From Bombiscardovia coagulans (GTDB taxonomy: Bacteria; Actinomycetota; Actinomycetes; Actinomycetales; Bifidobacteriaceae), in contig NZ_MWWS01000004.1 in assembly GCF_002259585.1 (NCBI RefSeq), forward strand, positions 124,001 through 188,000: a stretch of 64,000 nucleotides of DNA. Direction: 5' to 3'. The notes under the pieces are model-generated. The model ran no database searches. It was not told the DNA's origin and saw only the letters and a list, made by a program, of their open reading frames with translations. How positions within the stretch are numbered: the stretch's first letter is position 1; every line of letters starts with the position of its first letter. Of the stretch, positions 1 to 9,603 are shown in pieces. A program made the translations under genes and the position numbers.

Positions 1-135
1 CAACGTTACAGTATCTGCATCTGGCCTGCTCTCAAGGGCCGATTGCTTGAGAGCATGGAATGCCCTATCCCTAAGGAAAGCGTTGCCACCAGCCATAATA
101 GTGACTGGTGCGAGCGCGGCTTGAACTGGTGTCAT
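1..135 (-). CDS. holA: DNA polymerase III delta subunit, 5' fragment
   Basis: The first 45 codons of a gene running off the left edge of the window. The translation begins MTPVQAALAPVTIMAGGNAF, followed by a basic LRDRAFHAL stretch, which resembles the start of actinobacterial HolA, the clamp-loader delta subunit that opens the beta sliding clamp. A purine-rich GGGAGA lies about 10 bases upstream of the ATG and acts as ribosome binding site. The position directly after comEC on the same strand is the usual actinobacterial order comEA-comEC-holA, and this context supports the call. Only the N-terminus is visible, so the AAA+ domain itself cannot be checked. Confidence 0.75.
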   Translation of the reverse strand, partial: MTPVQAALAPVTIMAGGNAFLRDRAFHALKQSALESRPDADTVTL

Positions 136-188
136 ACAGCTAATTTCTCCCGATAGGTGGACAAGATGCTGATTATGCAGATGTTCTA

Positions 189-2162
189 TCATCCATTGCG
201 GTTAGAACTAATAAGACTCCAACTCTGAGTCCACCACTGCCGCAAACGTTCCCACCAAGAACGGTTGTATGGAGCTCCATACCTGCCAGTCAGCATTTCT
301 ACTGGTTCCCTGCCCCATCCAGAATCCTTTTGCAATAATCGCAGTCGCCATTGGATCAGCACCATCCTCATTAAAAGAATCAGGGCAAGTTCAATCACTA
401 CTGCACACAGCGCACCAACACACCCACTAGGCCATGGAAGAGATCCTACACTCGAACCACCCAACCAACTCGCGGTAAAAGCCATAACAGATGTGCCCAA
501 ACTCGCAAGTTGCACAAAGACCAAAGCTAACCCAGGCAGGCAGCATGCAGTCATCAGCCCTAATAACCCACAGACCGTAGCAAAGTCCACAAACGGCGAA
601 ACCATCAAATTAGCCAAAGGTGAAAGCAGAGGAACCTGTGGCGACATCAATATTTGAATCGGCATTGTCGCTGCTTGCGCCATGAGCGTTGTCGCTAAAG
701 ACTCAGCTATAGTTCGGGGTAAATGCCGTGCAAATACAATCGAAAGCGGCTGTGAACATGTACTTATAGCTAATACCGCTGCGCACGAGAGAGCAAAACC
801 AAAAGAGCATGCCATTGAAGGATCAAAAAGAATAACAGTTATGGCTGTCCACGATAAAACACTAATTGTTTGCGATCGGCGCCCTGAAATTGGTATAACA
901 GCAGCCATGAGCCCCATAGCTTGAGCTCGCAACACCGAATCCGAAGGATACATAACTCCTGCCAGAGCGATAATACTCGTTATGTGTAATGACGCTTTTA
1001 ACCATTCAGGGAAGCGCAGACAGACACATATTTTACGAACAAATACTCCTAGCAGCAAAAAATGGCCTCCAGATACTGCCATCAAGTGCATAATACCTGC
1101 TTGTTTACAATCACGAGTCAGCTGTGCAGCGTATGCGGGAACAATGTCATCATTGTCATTGTTGGTATCAGATTGAACTGAAATAAAGGGATCTTGTCCC
1201 ATCACGCCCATGGTCAACCCGGGGACTAAGATCTTTCCTTGATCATCTAGCCTTCGGGTCAGCCGAAGAAAAGTGTCTTGCATCCTAGTGACCATTGTGC
1301 TGATTGAATTTGCAGGTGAAAGCTCTACAAGGTTGCTCCTACTATTCTGACCACTGGAGTGGTTTGCATCACCTGATCTCTTCTCAGAAATAAGAGTTAA
1401 CCAGACGCGCGATTGACCAAAAGTTGCCATCTCAACTTGCGCATGCACCTGGTAAACAGCTTGTTGTTGAACTCTACAGTCTGAACGGTTAGCATACATA
1501 CGTGCTTTAGCGTTACTGTGAGCAGATACTCCACTAACTGTTATGGTTTCCACTCGTATATCATTTCTACAATCGAAACCACGGCGTTCTGAAACCATAG
1601 TCGGTGACAGCACACGAACCCTCGCATCTACGACTGTTTTATGACTTGCGGCAGTCAAAACGGCAACATCACGGTCACGCACGATACAATGCGCAAGCCC
1701 CGTGGATGCCGATGCAAGCAGTACAGAGCACAGGAGCATAAGGTGAAGCCCGAGGCCGAATAGATCAGTCCACAGACTACCGCCCTGATTCTCTTGAGCA
1801 TTGTTCAAGAGAGATTGAAATCTGTGAGTTCCTCCTACTAGAGTTGCTCGTATCCATAGAGCAGTAACAATAAGACAACAAACCAAGAGTGTGAGCGATA
1901 AAATAAGCGATGGTGTTCCTACTACGTCATAAAGGTGTGTACTGAACACTTGTTGGTGCGCTGCCGTGATGGGACTGAGGTAACGCTCAAACAGTACTTG
2001 ACTGGTAACACTTCCGAACCACACAGCCAGTAAACAGGATATCATCCGCCAATCTTTGCTGCCACATTCGCATGCGGCATATCGTACAAACTTCGAACAA
2101 TAGCCTGTTTTTGCATTACCGAATTGATCGTCTACTTTTTGAGCAGGTGGTACGGAGGTCAT
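189..2162 (-). CDS. comEC: ComEC/Rec2-type DNA uptake channel protein
   Basis: A 657-residue polytopic membrane protein predicted to form the channel that takes single-stranded DNA across the cytoplasmic membrane. The N-terminal half has hydrophobic segments around residues 40-60, 85-105 and 135-155, then an extracellular domain. The competence domain is seen from about residue 350, with the family motif HLMAVSGGHF near residue 360, followed by many hydrophobic helices to about residue 610. There is no C-terminal metallo-beta-lactamase domain: no HxHxDH motif is present. Such short forms are known in actinobacteria. The gene overlaps comEA by 4 bases (ATGA), so the two are translationally coupled. 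The C-terminus is basic and tryptophan-rich. Confidence 0.9.
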   Translation of the reverse strand: MTSVPPAQKVDDQFGNAKTGYCSKFVRYAACECGSKDWRMISCLLAVWFGSVTSQVLFERYLSPITAAHQQVFSTHLYDVVGTPSLILSLTLLVCCLIVTALWIRATLVGGTHRFQSLLNNAQENQGGSLWTDLFGLGLHLMLLCSVLLASASTGLAHCIVRDRDVAVLTAASHKTVVDARVRVLSPTMVSERRGFDCRNDIRVETITVSGVSAHSNAKARMYANRSDCRVQQQAVYQVHAQVEMATFGQSRVWLTLISEKRSGDANHSSGQNSRSNLVELSPANSISTMVTRMQDTFLRLTRRLDDQGKILVPGLTMGVMGQDPFISVQSDTNNDNDDIVPAYAAQLTRDCKQAGIMHLMAVSGGHFLLLGVFVRKICVCLRFPEWLKASLHITSIIALAGVMYPSDSVLRAQAMGLMAAVIPISGRRSQTISVLSWTAITVILFDPSMACSFGFALSCAAVLAISTCSQPLSIVFARHLPRTIAESLATTLMAQAATMPIQILMSPQVPLLSPLANLMVSPFVDFATVCGLLGLMTACCLPGLALVFVQLASLGTSVMAFTASWLGGSSVGSLPWPSGCVGALCAVVIELALILLMRMVLIQWRLRLLQKDSGWGREPVEMLTGRYGAPYNRSWWERLRQWWTQSWSLISSNRNG

Positions 2163-2893
2163 TGCACTACCAAACTTGACCGAATCTTGTCTAAGGTTTT
2201 AGCTCCTATACCATCTACTTGTAGGAGTTGATCGATTGAAGTAAACCCTCCAATCTGCTTCCGATAATCTATGATTCGCTGAGCCATGACTGGACCGATC
2301 CCCTTGACTGTTTCCAGCTCATTACGATCAGCAGTATTGATATTGACACGTTTTTGAGTAGGTACCTGAGGCTCAATAGGAGCTGTGGACGGAGACTGTA
2401 CTTCCTGTGCTTGTTCATGTACCTGTTCACGTGCTGACTGAGAAGGTATCTGAGAGCGAGGAACTTTCCTCGTATTCGTGCTACTACTGTACTCTTGCTC
2501 GCTATCGGATAAGTTACGAGCTTGCTGTATAAACAAGGTCAAACTAGCACATAAAGCGACTGTCAGTATTAACATGACAGCAAACGCATGAGACGGAGTA
2601 AATAGTAACCGGGGTTGTTGGCGCTGTCTTGCTCCGCTACTTACGAAGTTGTCATGTGCTGTATCTTGCTTGCGAACACCCACTAGCGTGGATAAATTAA
2701 CTTCACTACGTTTCCACGGTTCAACGGCTTCCCCTTGTGAAACTGTAGGTTGCCTATGGGCTATCCCACCCAATCTGACAGGCGGTGGCGGTGGTATTGG
2801 TGATAGTGTGCCAAACCCTATTTTCATAGAGTCTGTTCTCATATTGCGAATGGAGCTGTGCATACAGCCAGTATTGCCGTATGACAGCTCCAC
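2159..2893 (-). CDS. comEA: ComEA-like DNA-binding competence protein
   Basis: A 244-residue protein with a cytoplasmic, proline-rich N-terminus, one membrane helix at about residues 103-123, a low-complexity Ser/Gln/Glu linker, and a C-terminal double helix-hairpin-helix domain (about 183-244) with the hallmark VNINTADRNELETVKGIG. This domain binds DNA outside the membrane and hands it to ComEC. The start is uncertain: the listed start is a GTG with no clear ribosome binding site, and ATGs at residues 11, 18 and 23 are alternatives. The polyproline run PIPPPPPV near residue 32 is typical of the disordered heads of actinobacterial ComEA. It overlaps comEC by 4 bases. Confidence 0.9.
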   Translation of the reverse strand: MELSYGNTGCMHSSIRNMRTDSMKIGFGTLSPIPPPPPVRLGGIAHRQPTVSQGEAVEPWKRSEVNLSTLVGVRKQDTAHDNFVSSGARQRQQPRLLFTPSHAFAVMLILTVALCASLTLFIQQARNLSDSEQEYSSSTNTRKVPRSQIPSQSAREQVHEQAQEVQSPSTAPIEPQVPTQKRVNINTADRNELETVKGIGPVMAQRIIDYRKQIGGFTSIDQLLQVDGIGAKTLDKIRSSLVVQ

Positions 2894-2934
2894 GCAATAA
2901 GAAAAACAGGTATGTGGTTAAATCTGAACTAGTT

Positions 2935-5934
2935 TTAGATAGCCGGAACTATTGAAACTATCTTTGGTGCTTTCACGATAACCTTGCGAGGTTCCTGACC
3001 TCCTAAGCGCTCTTGAATGGCGGGTAATGCCAGAGCCTTTGCCTCAAGCTCATCGGCTGTAATATCCGGATTGACCTGTAGCTTAGCTCGCACTTTTCCT
3101 TTGACTTGGATAACAGCGGTAACCTGCTCTTGACCTAGGTATTGGTCATCATATGTAGGCCAAGGTGTATGTGCCAAGGATTGTGGGTGTCCCAGACGCG
3201 CCCACAACTCTTCACAAATGTGAGGAGCAATCGGAGATAGCATCAGTATTAAGGACTCTATAGCAGATCTTGGCACTTGTGTTAACCCGGTTAAGTGGTT
3301 ATTCAAGACTATGAGTTTGGATATAGCAGTGTTTGGGCGCATGCCTTCCATCTCTTCAGTCACATCATGAATAGTTTGATGCAAAAGTTTACGTGTTTCT
3401 TCAGATGGAGCATTATCACTTACTATAACTTCGCCAGTGTTCTCATCGACAATGTTGCGCCATAATCTCTGCAAAAAGCGCATCCCACCGATGACGTTAC
3501 GGGTATTCCATGGTCTTGACTCAGCAAGTGGGCCCATGCTCATCTCATACAGCCTGAAAGTATCTGCACCGTAGGTGGCGTACATATCATCTGGAGTGAT
3601 GATGTTCTTCAGACTTTTACCCATTTTTCCGAATTCTCGGTTGACGTGTTCGCCTTGCCAGCTATAAGTGGTCTGTCCTTCTATTTCCACTTCTTCCACT
3701 TCGGCAGCCGGCACATACTGACCGCGATCGTCAGTATATGCATACGCCTGAATCATACCTTGGTTAAAAAGGCGGTGGAAAGGCTCACACGAAGAGACAA
3801 AGCCCAAATCATACAACACTTTGTGCCAGAAACGTGCATACAACAAGTGGAGCACAGCATGCTCAACACCACCCACATACAAGTCCACTCCACCAGACTG
3901 ACCTGCTGTCGCATTGTGATTGGGACCCAACCAGTAGTCAAACTCCTCAGAATCTACCATATGCTGCTCATCTTGCGTATCTATATAACGCATGTAGTAC
4001 CAGCAGGATCCTGCCCAATTAGGCATAGTATTGGTATCTCGGTGGTATAACTTAGGGCCATCACCCAAATCGAGAGTGATGTTCACCCATTCATCGTTAC
4101 GACTGAGAGGCGCTTCAGGATTTGAAGCAGCATCATCAGGATCAAAAGTCTTAGGGCTGTAATCAGGCACTTCCGGCAGTTTGACAGGAAGCTGACTATC
4201 CGGAAGCAGATGCGGTAGCCCCTCATCATCATAAACAACAGGGAAAGGTTCACCCCAGTATCGCTGTCGAGAGAACAACCAATCACGCAAACGATACGAA
4301 GTTTTACCCTCACCAACTCCAGCTGCTTCTAGCCAAGATATAGCTTTTTCAATGGCATCATCTACTCGCAGACCATCGAGAGACAGAGGGTCACCCTTCG
4401 CATATGTCGATGCAACACTCGAGTTCATGACTATGCCATCATGAGAAACATACGGTGCCTTACCCCTGTATGCAGAAAGATCGTCACCCGAATCAGGCAG
4501 AGGTTGCACAGTGTAAATAACAGGTAGGCCAAACTTGAGAGCGAAGTCGTAATCTCTTTGGTCTCCACCGGGTACTGCCATGATAGCTCCGGTGCCATAG
4601 TCCATCAACACATAGTCAGCAGTGAAAACTGGGATAGAAGCTCCTGTAATAGGGTTAGTAGCATACAGGCCAGTAAAGAGTCCAGTCTTTTCACCAGCAG
4701 CGTCAACCCTATCTTTGGCGGTCTTAGACTCTGCCATCTTACGATATGCTTGCACCGCTTCCACTGGCGAAGAGTATCCACCCTTCCAACTATCAGGAAT
4801 ATCATCATCCCAGACATCTGGTACGTGTTGGAGCAAGGCATGTTCAGGAGAGATTACTGCAAACGTTGCTCCAAATAAAGTATCAGGACGCGTCGTATAC
4901 ACAACCATTTCCTGAGGGATCTGAGTGCCCTGGATAGGGAATCGGACTGTGGCTCCATGTGATTCACCAATCCAATTGCGCTGCATAAGCTTTACTTTTT
5001 CGGGCCAATCAAGTAAATCTAAATCTTCTATAAGACGATTGCCATACGCTGTAATACGCATAGACCACTGCTTGAGCTCACGCTGGAAAACAGGATAATT
5101 CCCTCGTTCAGAACGCCCTTCAGCTGTAACTTCTTCATTGGCCAGAACTGTACCTAAGCCAGGGCACCAGTTAACAGGTGATTTTGATATGTAGGCAAGC
5201 CTGAAATCGTTGAGAATATCAGATCGCTCGGCCTTACTCAACTGCTCCCAGGTTTGCCCATCGCTGTCATGTCCTGGAATAGGTTTAACTCCACTTGCAA
5301 ACTTCTCTTCCAATTCAGCAATCGGCCTAGCCGAACCAAGACCACCATCTTTCCTACGGAATTCTGGGTCATACCATGCTTGGTAGATTTGGGAGAAAAT
5401 CCACTGGGTCCATCGAATATAGTTATTATCGATCGTTGCAAATGAGCGTCTATCATCAAAGCTCAGTCCCATCCGATGCAGCTGCCAGCGCATATTGCTA
5501 ATATTTTGCTCAGTAGTTACCCGAGGATGCTGTCCGGTTTGCACTGCATACTGCTCAGCTGGCAAGCCAAAAGCGTCATAGCCCATAGCATGCAAGACAT
5601 TTTCGCCCTTCATCCGATGGTATCGAGATACCACATCAGTAGCTATATAACCAAGCGGATGCCCTACATGCAAACCTTTACCAGATGGGTATGGGAACAT
5701 GTCTATAACATAGTATGGAGCTCGCTGGCCTGCGTGTTTTCCCTGCCCATCAGTTAGGTTACCCTTGACATTGGCAGCCCAGAAAGTACCTTCCTGTTCC
5801 CATTTTTCTTGCCACTTATGTTCAATGGACTGTGCCATTTGGGCATTGTACCGATACTGGGGCTCGCTGAAAGAAACTTCACTTCCTTCATGCTGAGGCG
5901 TATGTTCTACTGTGCTATTGTCATTGGCGGTCAT
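2935..5934 (-). CDS. leuS: Leucyl-tRNA synthetase
   Basis: Charges tRNA-Leu with leucine in the cytoplasm. The 999-residue length is in the actinobacterial range, longer than the roughly 860 residues of E. coli LeuS. The class I signatures are present: PYPSGKGLHVGHPLGY (the HIGH region) near residue 85 and KMGKSLKN (the KMSKS loop) near residue 770. The CP1 editing domain lies between, with the threonine-rich TTRPDTLFGATF at about residue 348. The C-terminal anticodon-binding and tail region ends in KIVSIVPAI. The gene sits upstream of comEA with a 41-base gap. No T-box was recognised in the short upstream interval. Confidence 0.98.
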   Translation of the reverse strand: MTANDNSTVEHTPQHEGSEVSFSEPQYRYNAQMAQSIEHKWQEKWEQEGTFWAANVKGNLTDGQGKHAGQRAPYYVIDMFPYPSGKGLHVGHPLGYIATDVVSRYHRMKGENVLHAMGYDAFGLPAEQYAVQTGQHPRVTTEQNISNMRWQLHRMGLSFDDRRSFATIDNNYIRWTQWIFSQIYQAWYDPEFRRKDGGLGSARPIAELEEKFASGVKPIPGHDSDGQTWEQLSKAERSDILNDFRLAYISKSPVNWCPGLGTVLANEEVTAEGRSERGNYPVFQRELKQWSMRITAYGNRLIEDLDLLDWPEKVKLMQRNWIGESHGATVRFPIQGTQIPQEMVVYTTRPDTLFGATFAVISPEHALLQHVPDVWDDDIPDSWKGGYSSPVEAVQAYRKMAESKTAKDRVDAAGEKTGLFTGLYATNPITGASIPVFTADYVLMDYGTGAIMAVPGGDQRDYDFALKFGLPVIYTVQPLPDSGDDLSAYRGKAPYVSHDGIVMNSSVASTYAKGDPLSLDGLRVDDAIEKAISWLEAAGVGEGKTSYRLRDWLFSRQRYWGEPFPVVYDDEGLPHLLPDSQLPVKLPEVPDYSPKTFDPDDAASNPEAPLSRNDEWVNITLDLGDGPKLYHRDTNTMPNWAGSCWYYMRYIDTQDEQHMVDSEEFDYWLGPNHNATAGQSGGVDLYVGGVEHAVLHLLYARFWHKVLYDLGFVSSCEPFHRLFNQGMIQAYAYTDDRGQYVPAAEVEEVEIEGQTTYSWQGEHVNREFGKMGKSLKNIITPDDMYATYGADTFRLYEMSMGPLAESRPWNTRNVIGGMRFLQRLWRNIVDENTGEVIVSDNAPSEETRKLLHQTIHDVTEEMEGMRPNTAISKLIVLNNHLTGLTQVPRSAIESLILMLSPIAPHICEELWARLGHPQSLAHTPWPTYDDQYLGQEQVTAVIQVKGKVRAKLQVNPDITADELEAKALALPAIQERLGGQEPRKVIVKAPKIVSIVPAI

Positions 5935-5998
5935 AGGCAGAATTATCCCTATTCATCTGGACACAATAATCTATTAGATAGGACTGGCGTATTTAAAC

Positions 5999-6868
5999 TC
6001 ACCGGCTGCCTGTTGAGTTGCTGCCGTCAATCGCTCGAGGACGGTGATCACTGATAGTCATAGGATACGTCACACTTTGTGCAGCTTCTTGTACGATCCT
6101 CTGCCAAGTTCCATCAGCAATCATCGATGTAATAGCTGCATTAATTTCCTTAACCAAGGTTGGTTGCCCCTGCCTTACAGCTACACCGTAGTGTTCACTA
6201 GTAAATGGTGCCCCCAACACATGTAGCTGACCACCACCCCAAACTTTATTAACACCGTATAAAATAAAAGAATCAGCACTAACAACGTCTACTTGACCAG
6301 TCAAAAGAGCTGTAGCGCATATATCAATACGATTTCTCTCTTCTACTTGCACGCTAGGTGCATGCTCTTTGAGTCGGTTGGTTGAAGTTGAACCACTCAC
6401 AGTGCATACTCGCTCATCGCTAAGGTCTTCAACACTACGTATGCGATGGTCATCTTTCCGAACCATTAAATCTTGCCCATCAATGAAGTATGGACCAGCA
6501 AAGTCGATCTGACTTTTACGTTCTTGGGTTATGGAATATCCACCTACTACCATGTCAAGAGTACCGTTTTGTAGCAGGCTTTCACGGTCAAGAGGTTCCA
6601 CCGTGTGCCAAACAATCTCAGATGGTACAAATCCGAGCTCATGAATGATGTAACGGGAAATTTCAACATCTAGGCCTGATCGCTGCCCTGAACGGATAAA
6701 ACCTATACCCGGAGCATCCTCAACAATACCAACATGGATCTTGGGGCCTATAGCACTAACATTGTAATTAGCTGACGAACTCCCGCAGGCACTCAATGCC
6801 AGTGTTAATAAACATGAAGTAAGGGCTGCCAGTAGTTTTCGCAAGCGCACCGTCAGTGAAATAGGCAT
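5999..6868 (-). CDS. Amino-acid ABC transporter substrate-binding lipoprotein (orphan)
   Basis: A 289-residue family 3 solute-binding protein of the glutamate/glutamine/polar amino acid type. The N-terminus is a lipoprotein signal: basic RLRKLL, a hydrophobic core and the lipobox LSAC with the lipidated cysteine at residue 28. The mature part has the typical start GPKIHVGIVEDAPGIGF and the mid-protein motif GTLDMVVGGYSITQERK. GAGG lies 8 bases before the ATG. It follows corA by only 10 bases and is probably co-transcribed with it. No ABC permease or ATPase lies nearby, so it must work with components encoded elsewhere. Substrate cannot be told from sequence. Confidence 0.9.
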   Translation of the reverse strand: MPISLTVRLRKLLAALTSCLLTLALSACGSSSANYNVSAIGPKIHVGIVEDAPGIGFIRSGQRSGLDVEISRYIIHELGFVPSEIVWHTVEPLDRESLLQNGTLDMVVGGYSITQERKSQIDFAGPYFIDGQDLMVRKDDHRIRSVEDLSDERVCTVSGSTSTNRLKEHAPSVQVEERNRIDICATALLTGQVDVVSADSFILYGVNKVWGGGQLHVLGAPFTSEHYGVAVRQGQPTLVKEINAAITSMIADGTWQRIVQEAAQSVTYPMTISDHRPRAIDGSNSTGSR

Positions 6869-6878
6869 GTACTCAACC

Positions 6879-7835
6879 TCACTTAAACAGCTTTGACCGA
6901 GTCAAGAACCAAGTTACCACACCCGTCAAAAGTGTTGAGATGATGACGACAGCAACAAAGCCCCATGGTTTATCCGTTAACGGCATTCCAAACATACCGT
7001 TTTGAAAGTTCATCCCATACATAGAGAAAATGAGTGTAGGTACTGACAGCGAAATCGAAATAATAGTGAAAATACGCATGACATTATTAACATTGTTAGA
7101 CACGATAGACCCAAAAGCATCTGTCATACCTGCAAGCACGGATGAATAAATATTTGCCATCTCAATCGCCTGCTTATTTTCTGTGATTACATCACCTAAG
7201 AGGTCTTCGTCGTCAGGATATTGTTTGATACGGTCTAAACTCATCAGCTTTTCTAATACAATTTCATTGGATTTTAAACTTGTCGCAAAATAGACCAAAG
7301 CTTTGCTAAGCTCAAGCAACATCAAAATCTCACGATTTTGCATTGAATACCGTAGCTTCAACTCGAGTTTGTCTGACTCACGATCAATGATACGAAGATA
7401 CCTCAGATACATGGTGGCATTGCGATATAGAATTTGCAATATGAAACGAGACTTCATGAAGGTGTTGAAGCCACGGATAGTTCCCTCCATAAAAGGATGG
7501 AGCAGGATGGTATCTTGCATGCAAACCGTGATGATCAAATCTTCTGTCACAATAATTGACAAAGGAATGGTCTCATAAAAATCACGACCATCACGCTCTT
7601 CTACGGTGGGGATGTCTACGATGATCATGGTGTAATCATCTTCTACATCCACACGGCTTCTTTCCTCATCATCAAGTGGAGCACGCAAGTCAGCTAGATC
7701 AATACCGGTACTCTGCGCTGTGTTGGCGAGCTCAACGTCGGTAGGCTCAGACAAACATAACCATGCTCCCTTTCGGGGCTTTTCTATTTGCTCAATATGC
7801 CCGTTCATGGTGCTGAATACTCTCATCATTGCCAT
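6879..7835 (-). CDS. corA: CorA-family Mg2+ (divalent cation) channel
   Basis: About 318 residues. A soluble alpha/beta N-terminal domain is followed by a long stalk helix and two C-terminal membrane helices. The first pore helix ends with the family signature YGMN, and the protein ends in the usual basic tail (LTRSKLFK). The chosen start is the ATG at 7835, preceded by GAGAGGCGG; an in-frame start at 7901 would add 22 poorly conserved residues. Expected to form a homopentameric Mg2+ uptake channel gated by intracellular Mg2+. It is probably the first gene of a two-gene unit with the binding protein downstream. No Mg2+ riboswitch was recognised upstream. Confidence 0.93.
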   Translation of the reverse strand: MAMMRVFSTMNGHIEQIEKPRKGAWLCLSEPTDVELANTAQSTGIDLADLRAPLDDEERSRVDVEDDYTMIIVDIPTVEERDGRDFYETIPLSIIVTEDLIITVCMQDTILLHPFMEGTIRGFNTFMKSRFILQILYRNATMYLRYLRIIDRESDKLELKLRYSMQNREILMLLELSKALVYFATSLKSNEIVLEKLMSLDRIKQYPDDEDLLGDVITENKQAIEMANIYSSVLAGMTDAFGSIVSNNVNNVMRIFTIISISLSVPTLIFSMYGMNFQNGMFGMPLTDKPWGFVAVVIISTLLTGVVTWFLTRSKLFK

Positions 7836-8080
7836 CACCGCCTCTCGCCCTACAACCACGACCGTCATACATGTCGTGATAGCCCTCACAGAGCCACTCA
7901 TTGCATTGAACAGTGGCAGTGTGGGTTTGGAATCATCACCGCTAACCAGCTTATAGGTGTACCGTATAAGCTTGAGTCTAACCCTATAAGAATAGTCTGC
8001 ATGTGGACTTCGACACGACAGGACAGCATTCCTATATTGACGATAAGGGAATCGTGTTAGCAGCTACCAGTACCAGGACA

Positions 8081-9106
8081 CTACCGCATTCTGTTACGCA
8101 GCGGCAGTCCCGACAGATAACGCTGCACGTTATCGAGTGCGATATTGATAGCTTGCGTTCGAGCTTGCGGTAAATGGTATCCACCTGCTATGTGCGGAGT
8201 GATAAGGCACTGAGGTTCGTTCCAGAGCTGGTGATCCTTAGGCAGCGGTTCTGGTTCAGTCACGTCTAAACCTGCAGCTCCAATACTTCCTGCTGCCAAG
8301 TATTCTGCTAGAGCTTGGCAGTCAACGGCATCTCCCCTGCCCGCATTGATAATTATGGCATGTGACCTGATAAGACTCAGTCGTTTTCGATTGAGAATAT
8401 GGTAAGTATCAGGTGATGACGGCACAACCAAAGCCACCACATCCACCTGAGGTAGCAGCTTGTCGAGATCTTTGAAACCAAACATGGTATCAATACCAGG
8501 AGCAGCTTTCCTAACATCTCTGCGAATTCCGATCGTATTCCCCCCAACAGCCTTTACTAATTGAGCAAAATGCGAACCAATATCACCAGTGCCGACGATA
8601 AGCACCTTCGCACCTCGAACCGTAGCAACCGGACCCCTATCCTGCCATATGTTTTCGCGTTGCTGATCACGATAGTTCGGTAAACGCTTCATCAGAGCCC
8701 ACATCATTGCGAACATGTGTTCAGAAACTTCTTGACCATAAGCTCCGGAGGCGCTTGTTATCATTGCAGTTTCTGGTAAGACACCATCCACTTCATAGTT
8801 GTTGACACCAGCAGAAGCTGTCTGCATCCAAGCTATACGTTTGCATCGCTTGACCTGCGAGACCTGTAAGTTGCCCAAAATGACAGTTGCCTTGTCAGTG
8901 AGCTCAGAAGACAGATCCTTATCGAGGCCTTCATCACCCACAAAATACTGTTGGACACCTGAAGCCACCTCTTTGAACGTGAGCTCTTCTTGCTCAGTCA
9001 GGGGCAGAGCATTAATAATACATACCTCATGCCTGTTTACCAAGCGAGAGCTACCAGCACTGGCACCGTGAGACCAGCCACCCGACAGACCATGTAAGTT
9101 CTTCAT
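8081..9106 (-). CDS. D-isomer-specific 2-hydroxyacid dehydrogenase
   Basis: A NAD(P)-dependent oxidoreductase of the D-2-hydroxyacid dehydrogenase family, about 341 residues. The Rossmann motif is VLIVGTGDIGSHFAQ. The arginine motif is in IIINAGRGDAVD, and the catalytic His lies in LITPHIAGGYHLPQ. The substrate is not determined by sequence: it could be a glyoxylate/hydroxypyruvate reductase or a related 2-oxoacid reductase. The ATG at 9106 is preferred (AGGGAC just upstream); an in-frame GTG at 9169 is possible but adds a Cys/Tyr-rich leader unlike the family. It appears monocistronic, ending 245 bases before the start of corA. Confidence 0.88.
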   Translation of the reverse strand: MKNLHGLSGGWSHGASAGSSRLVNRHEVCIINALPLTEQEELTFKEVASGVQQYFVGDEGLDKDLSSELTDKATVILGNLQVSQVKRCKRIAWMQTASAGVNNYEVDGVLPETAMITSASGAYGQEVSEHMFAMMWALMKRLPNYRDQQRENIWQDRGPVATVRGAKVLIVGTGDIGSHFAQLVKAVGGNTIGIRRDVRKAAPGIDTMFGFKDLDKLLPQVDVVALVVPSSPDTYHILNRKRLSLIRSHAIIINAGRGDAVDCQALAEYLAAGSIGAAGLDVTEPEPLPKDHQLWNEPQCLITPHIAGGYHLPQARTQAINIALDNVQRYLSGLPLRNRMR

Positions 9107-9175
9107 GTCCCTATCATAGGTGCACTTATAAGCACATACAAACGTACGATACCTTCTCAAGTGCGACACACTGAC

Positions 9176-9205
9176 TTGTGCTATTTACCCATACGGGTGT
9201 AAACT
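9176..9205 (+). promoter_or_regulatory. Probable sigma-70-type promoter of tRNA-Ala
   Basis: TTGTGC at 9176-9181 and TAAACT at 9200-9205 are separated by 18 bases, placing the start of transcription near 9212, about 11 bases before the tRNA. The boxes are a moderate match to consensus. Position relative to the tRNA is the main support. Confidence 0.4.
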
Positions 9206-9222
9206 GTTTTAGGTTCATATAA

Positions 9223-9295
9223 GGGGCTATGGCGCAGCTGGTAGCGCGTCTCCATGGCATGGAGAAGGTCAGGGGTTCGAACCCCCTTAGCTCCA
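9223..9295 (+). tRNA. tRNA-Ala (anticodon GGC)
   Basis: A 73-base cloverleaf. The acceptor stem GGGGCTA pairs with TAGCTCC (one G-U). The anticodon stem TCTCC/GGAGA encloses the loop ATGGCAT with anticodon GGC, which reads GCC and GCU. The T-arm has GGTTCGAAC. The discriminator base is A, and the 3' CCA is not encoded. Confidence 0.96.
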
Positions 9296-9301
9296 CAGAC
9301 A

Positions 9302-9340
9302 GGGTTTCCACGGTTGTTTCGGAAACCCATTTTTATTTTC
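9302..9340 (+). terminator. Rho-independent terminator of tRNA-Ala
   Basis: GGGTTTCC (9302-9309) pairs with GGAAACCC (9321-9328), an 8-bp stem, followed by ATTTTTATTTTC. It begins 7 bases after the tRNA end, so the tRNA is a single-gene transcript. Confidence 0.8.
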
Positions 9341-9603
9341 TCCTGCACCATTCAATAGTTTTCATGAGAATACTGTGGATCCGTATCACTGATGGTGATT
9401 GGCTCGAATAAGTTTTCTCTTGTTTTCCAAAAGGTTGGCTCGAATATACGCTCATCTAACTAGGTGTAGGCAACTGGTAGATCCACAACATCGAATACCG
9501 CTTCACCTTTCACCTTCTTATCGCACGCTGACATGTTTCTGTCAGCGAATCTCCAAGTAACAGGCTAGTCTAGGAAAGTATCAATTTGGGTTAAGGAGCA
9601 CAG
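9341..9603. other. Intergenic region upstream of acyl-CoA ligase
   Basis: About 260 bases between the tRNA-Ala terminator and the ligase. No convincing open frame or RNA structure was seen. It must hold the ligase promoter, but no clear hexamer pair was identified. The ribosome binding site AAGGAG ends about 7 bases before the GTG start at 9604. Confidence 0.5.

Noticed and set aside
5935-5998. T-box leader for leuS
   Set aside because: Only about 64 bases separate leuS from the upstream gene and no T-box sequence is present.
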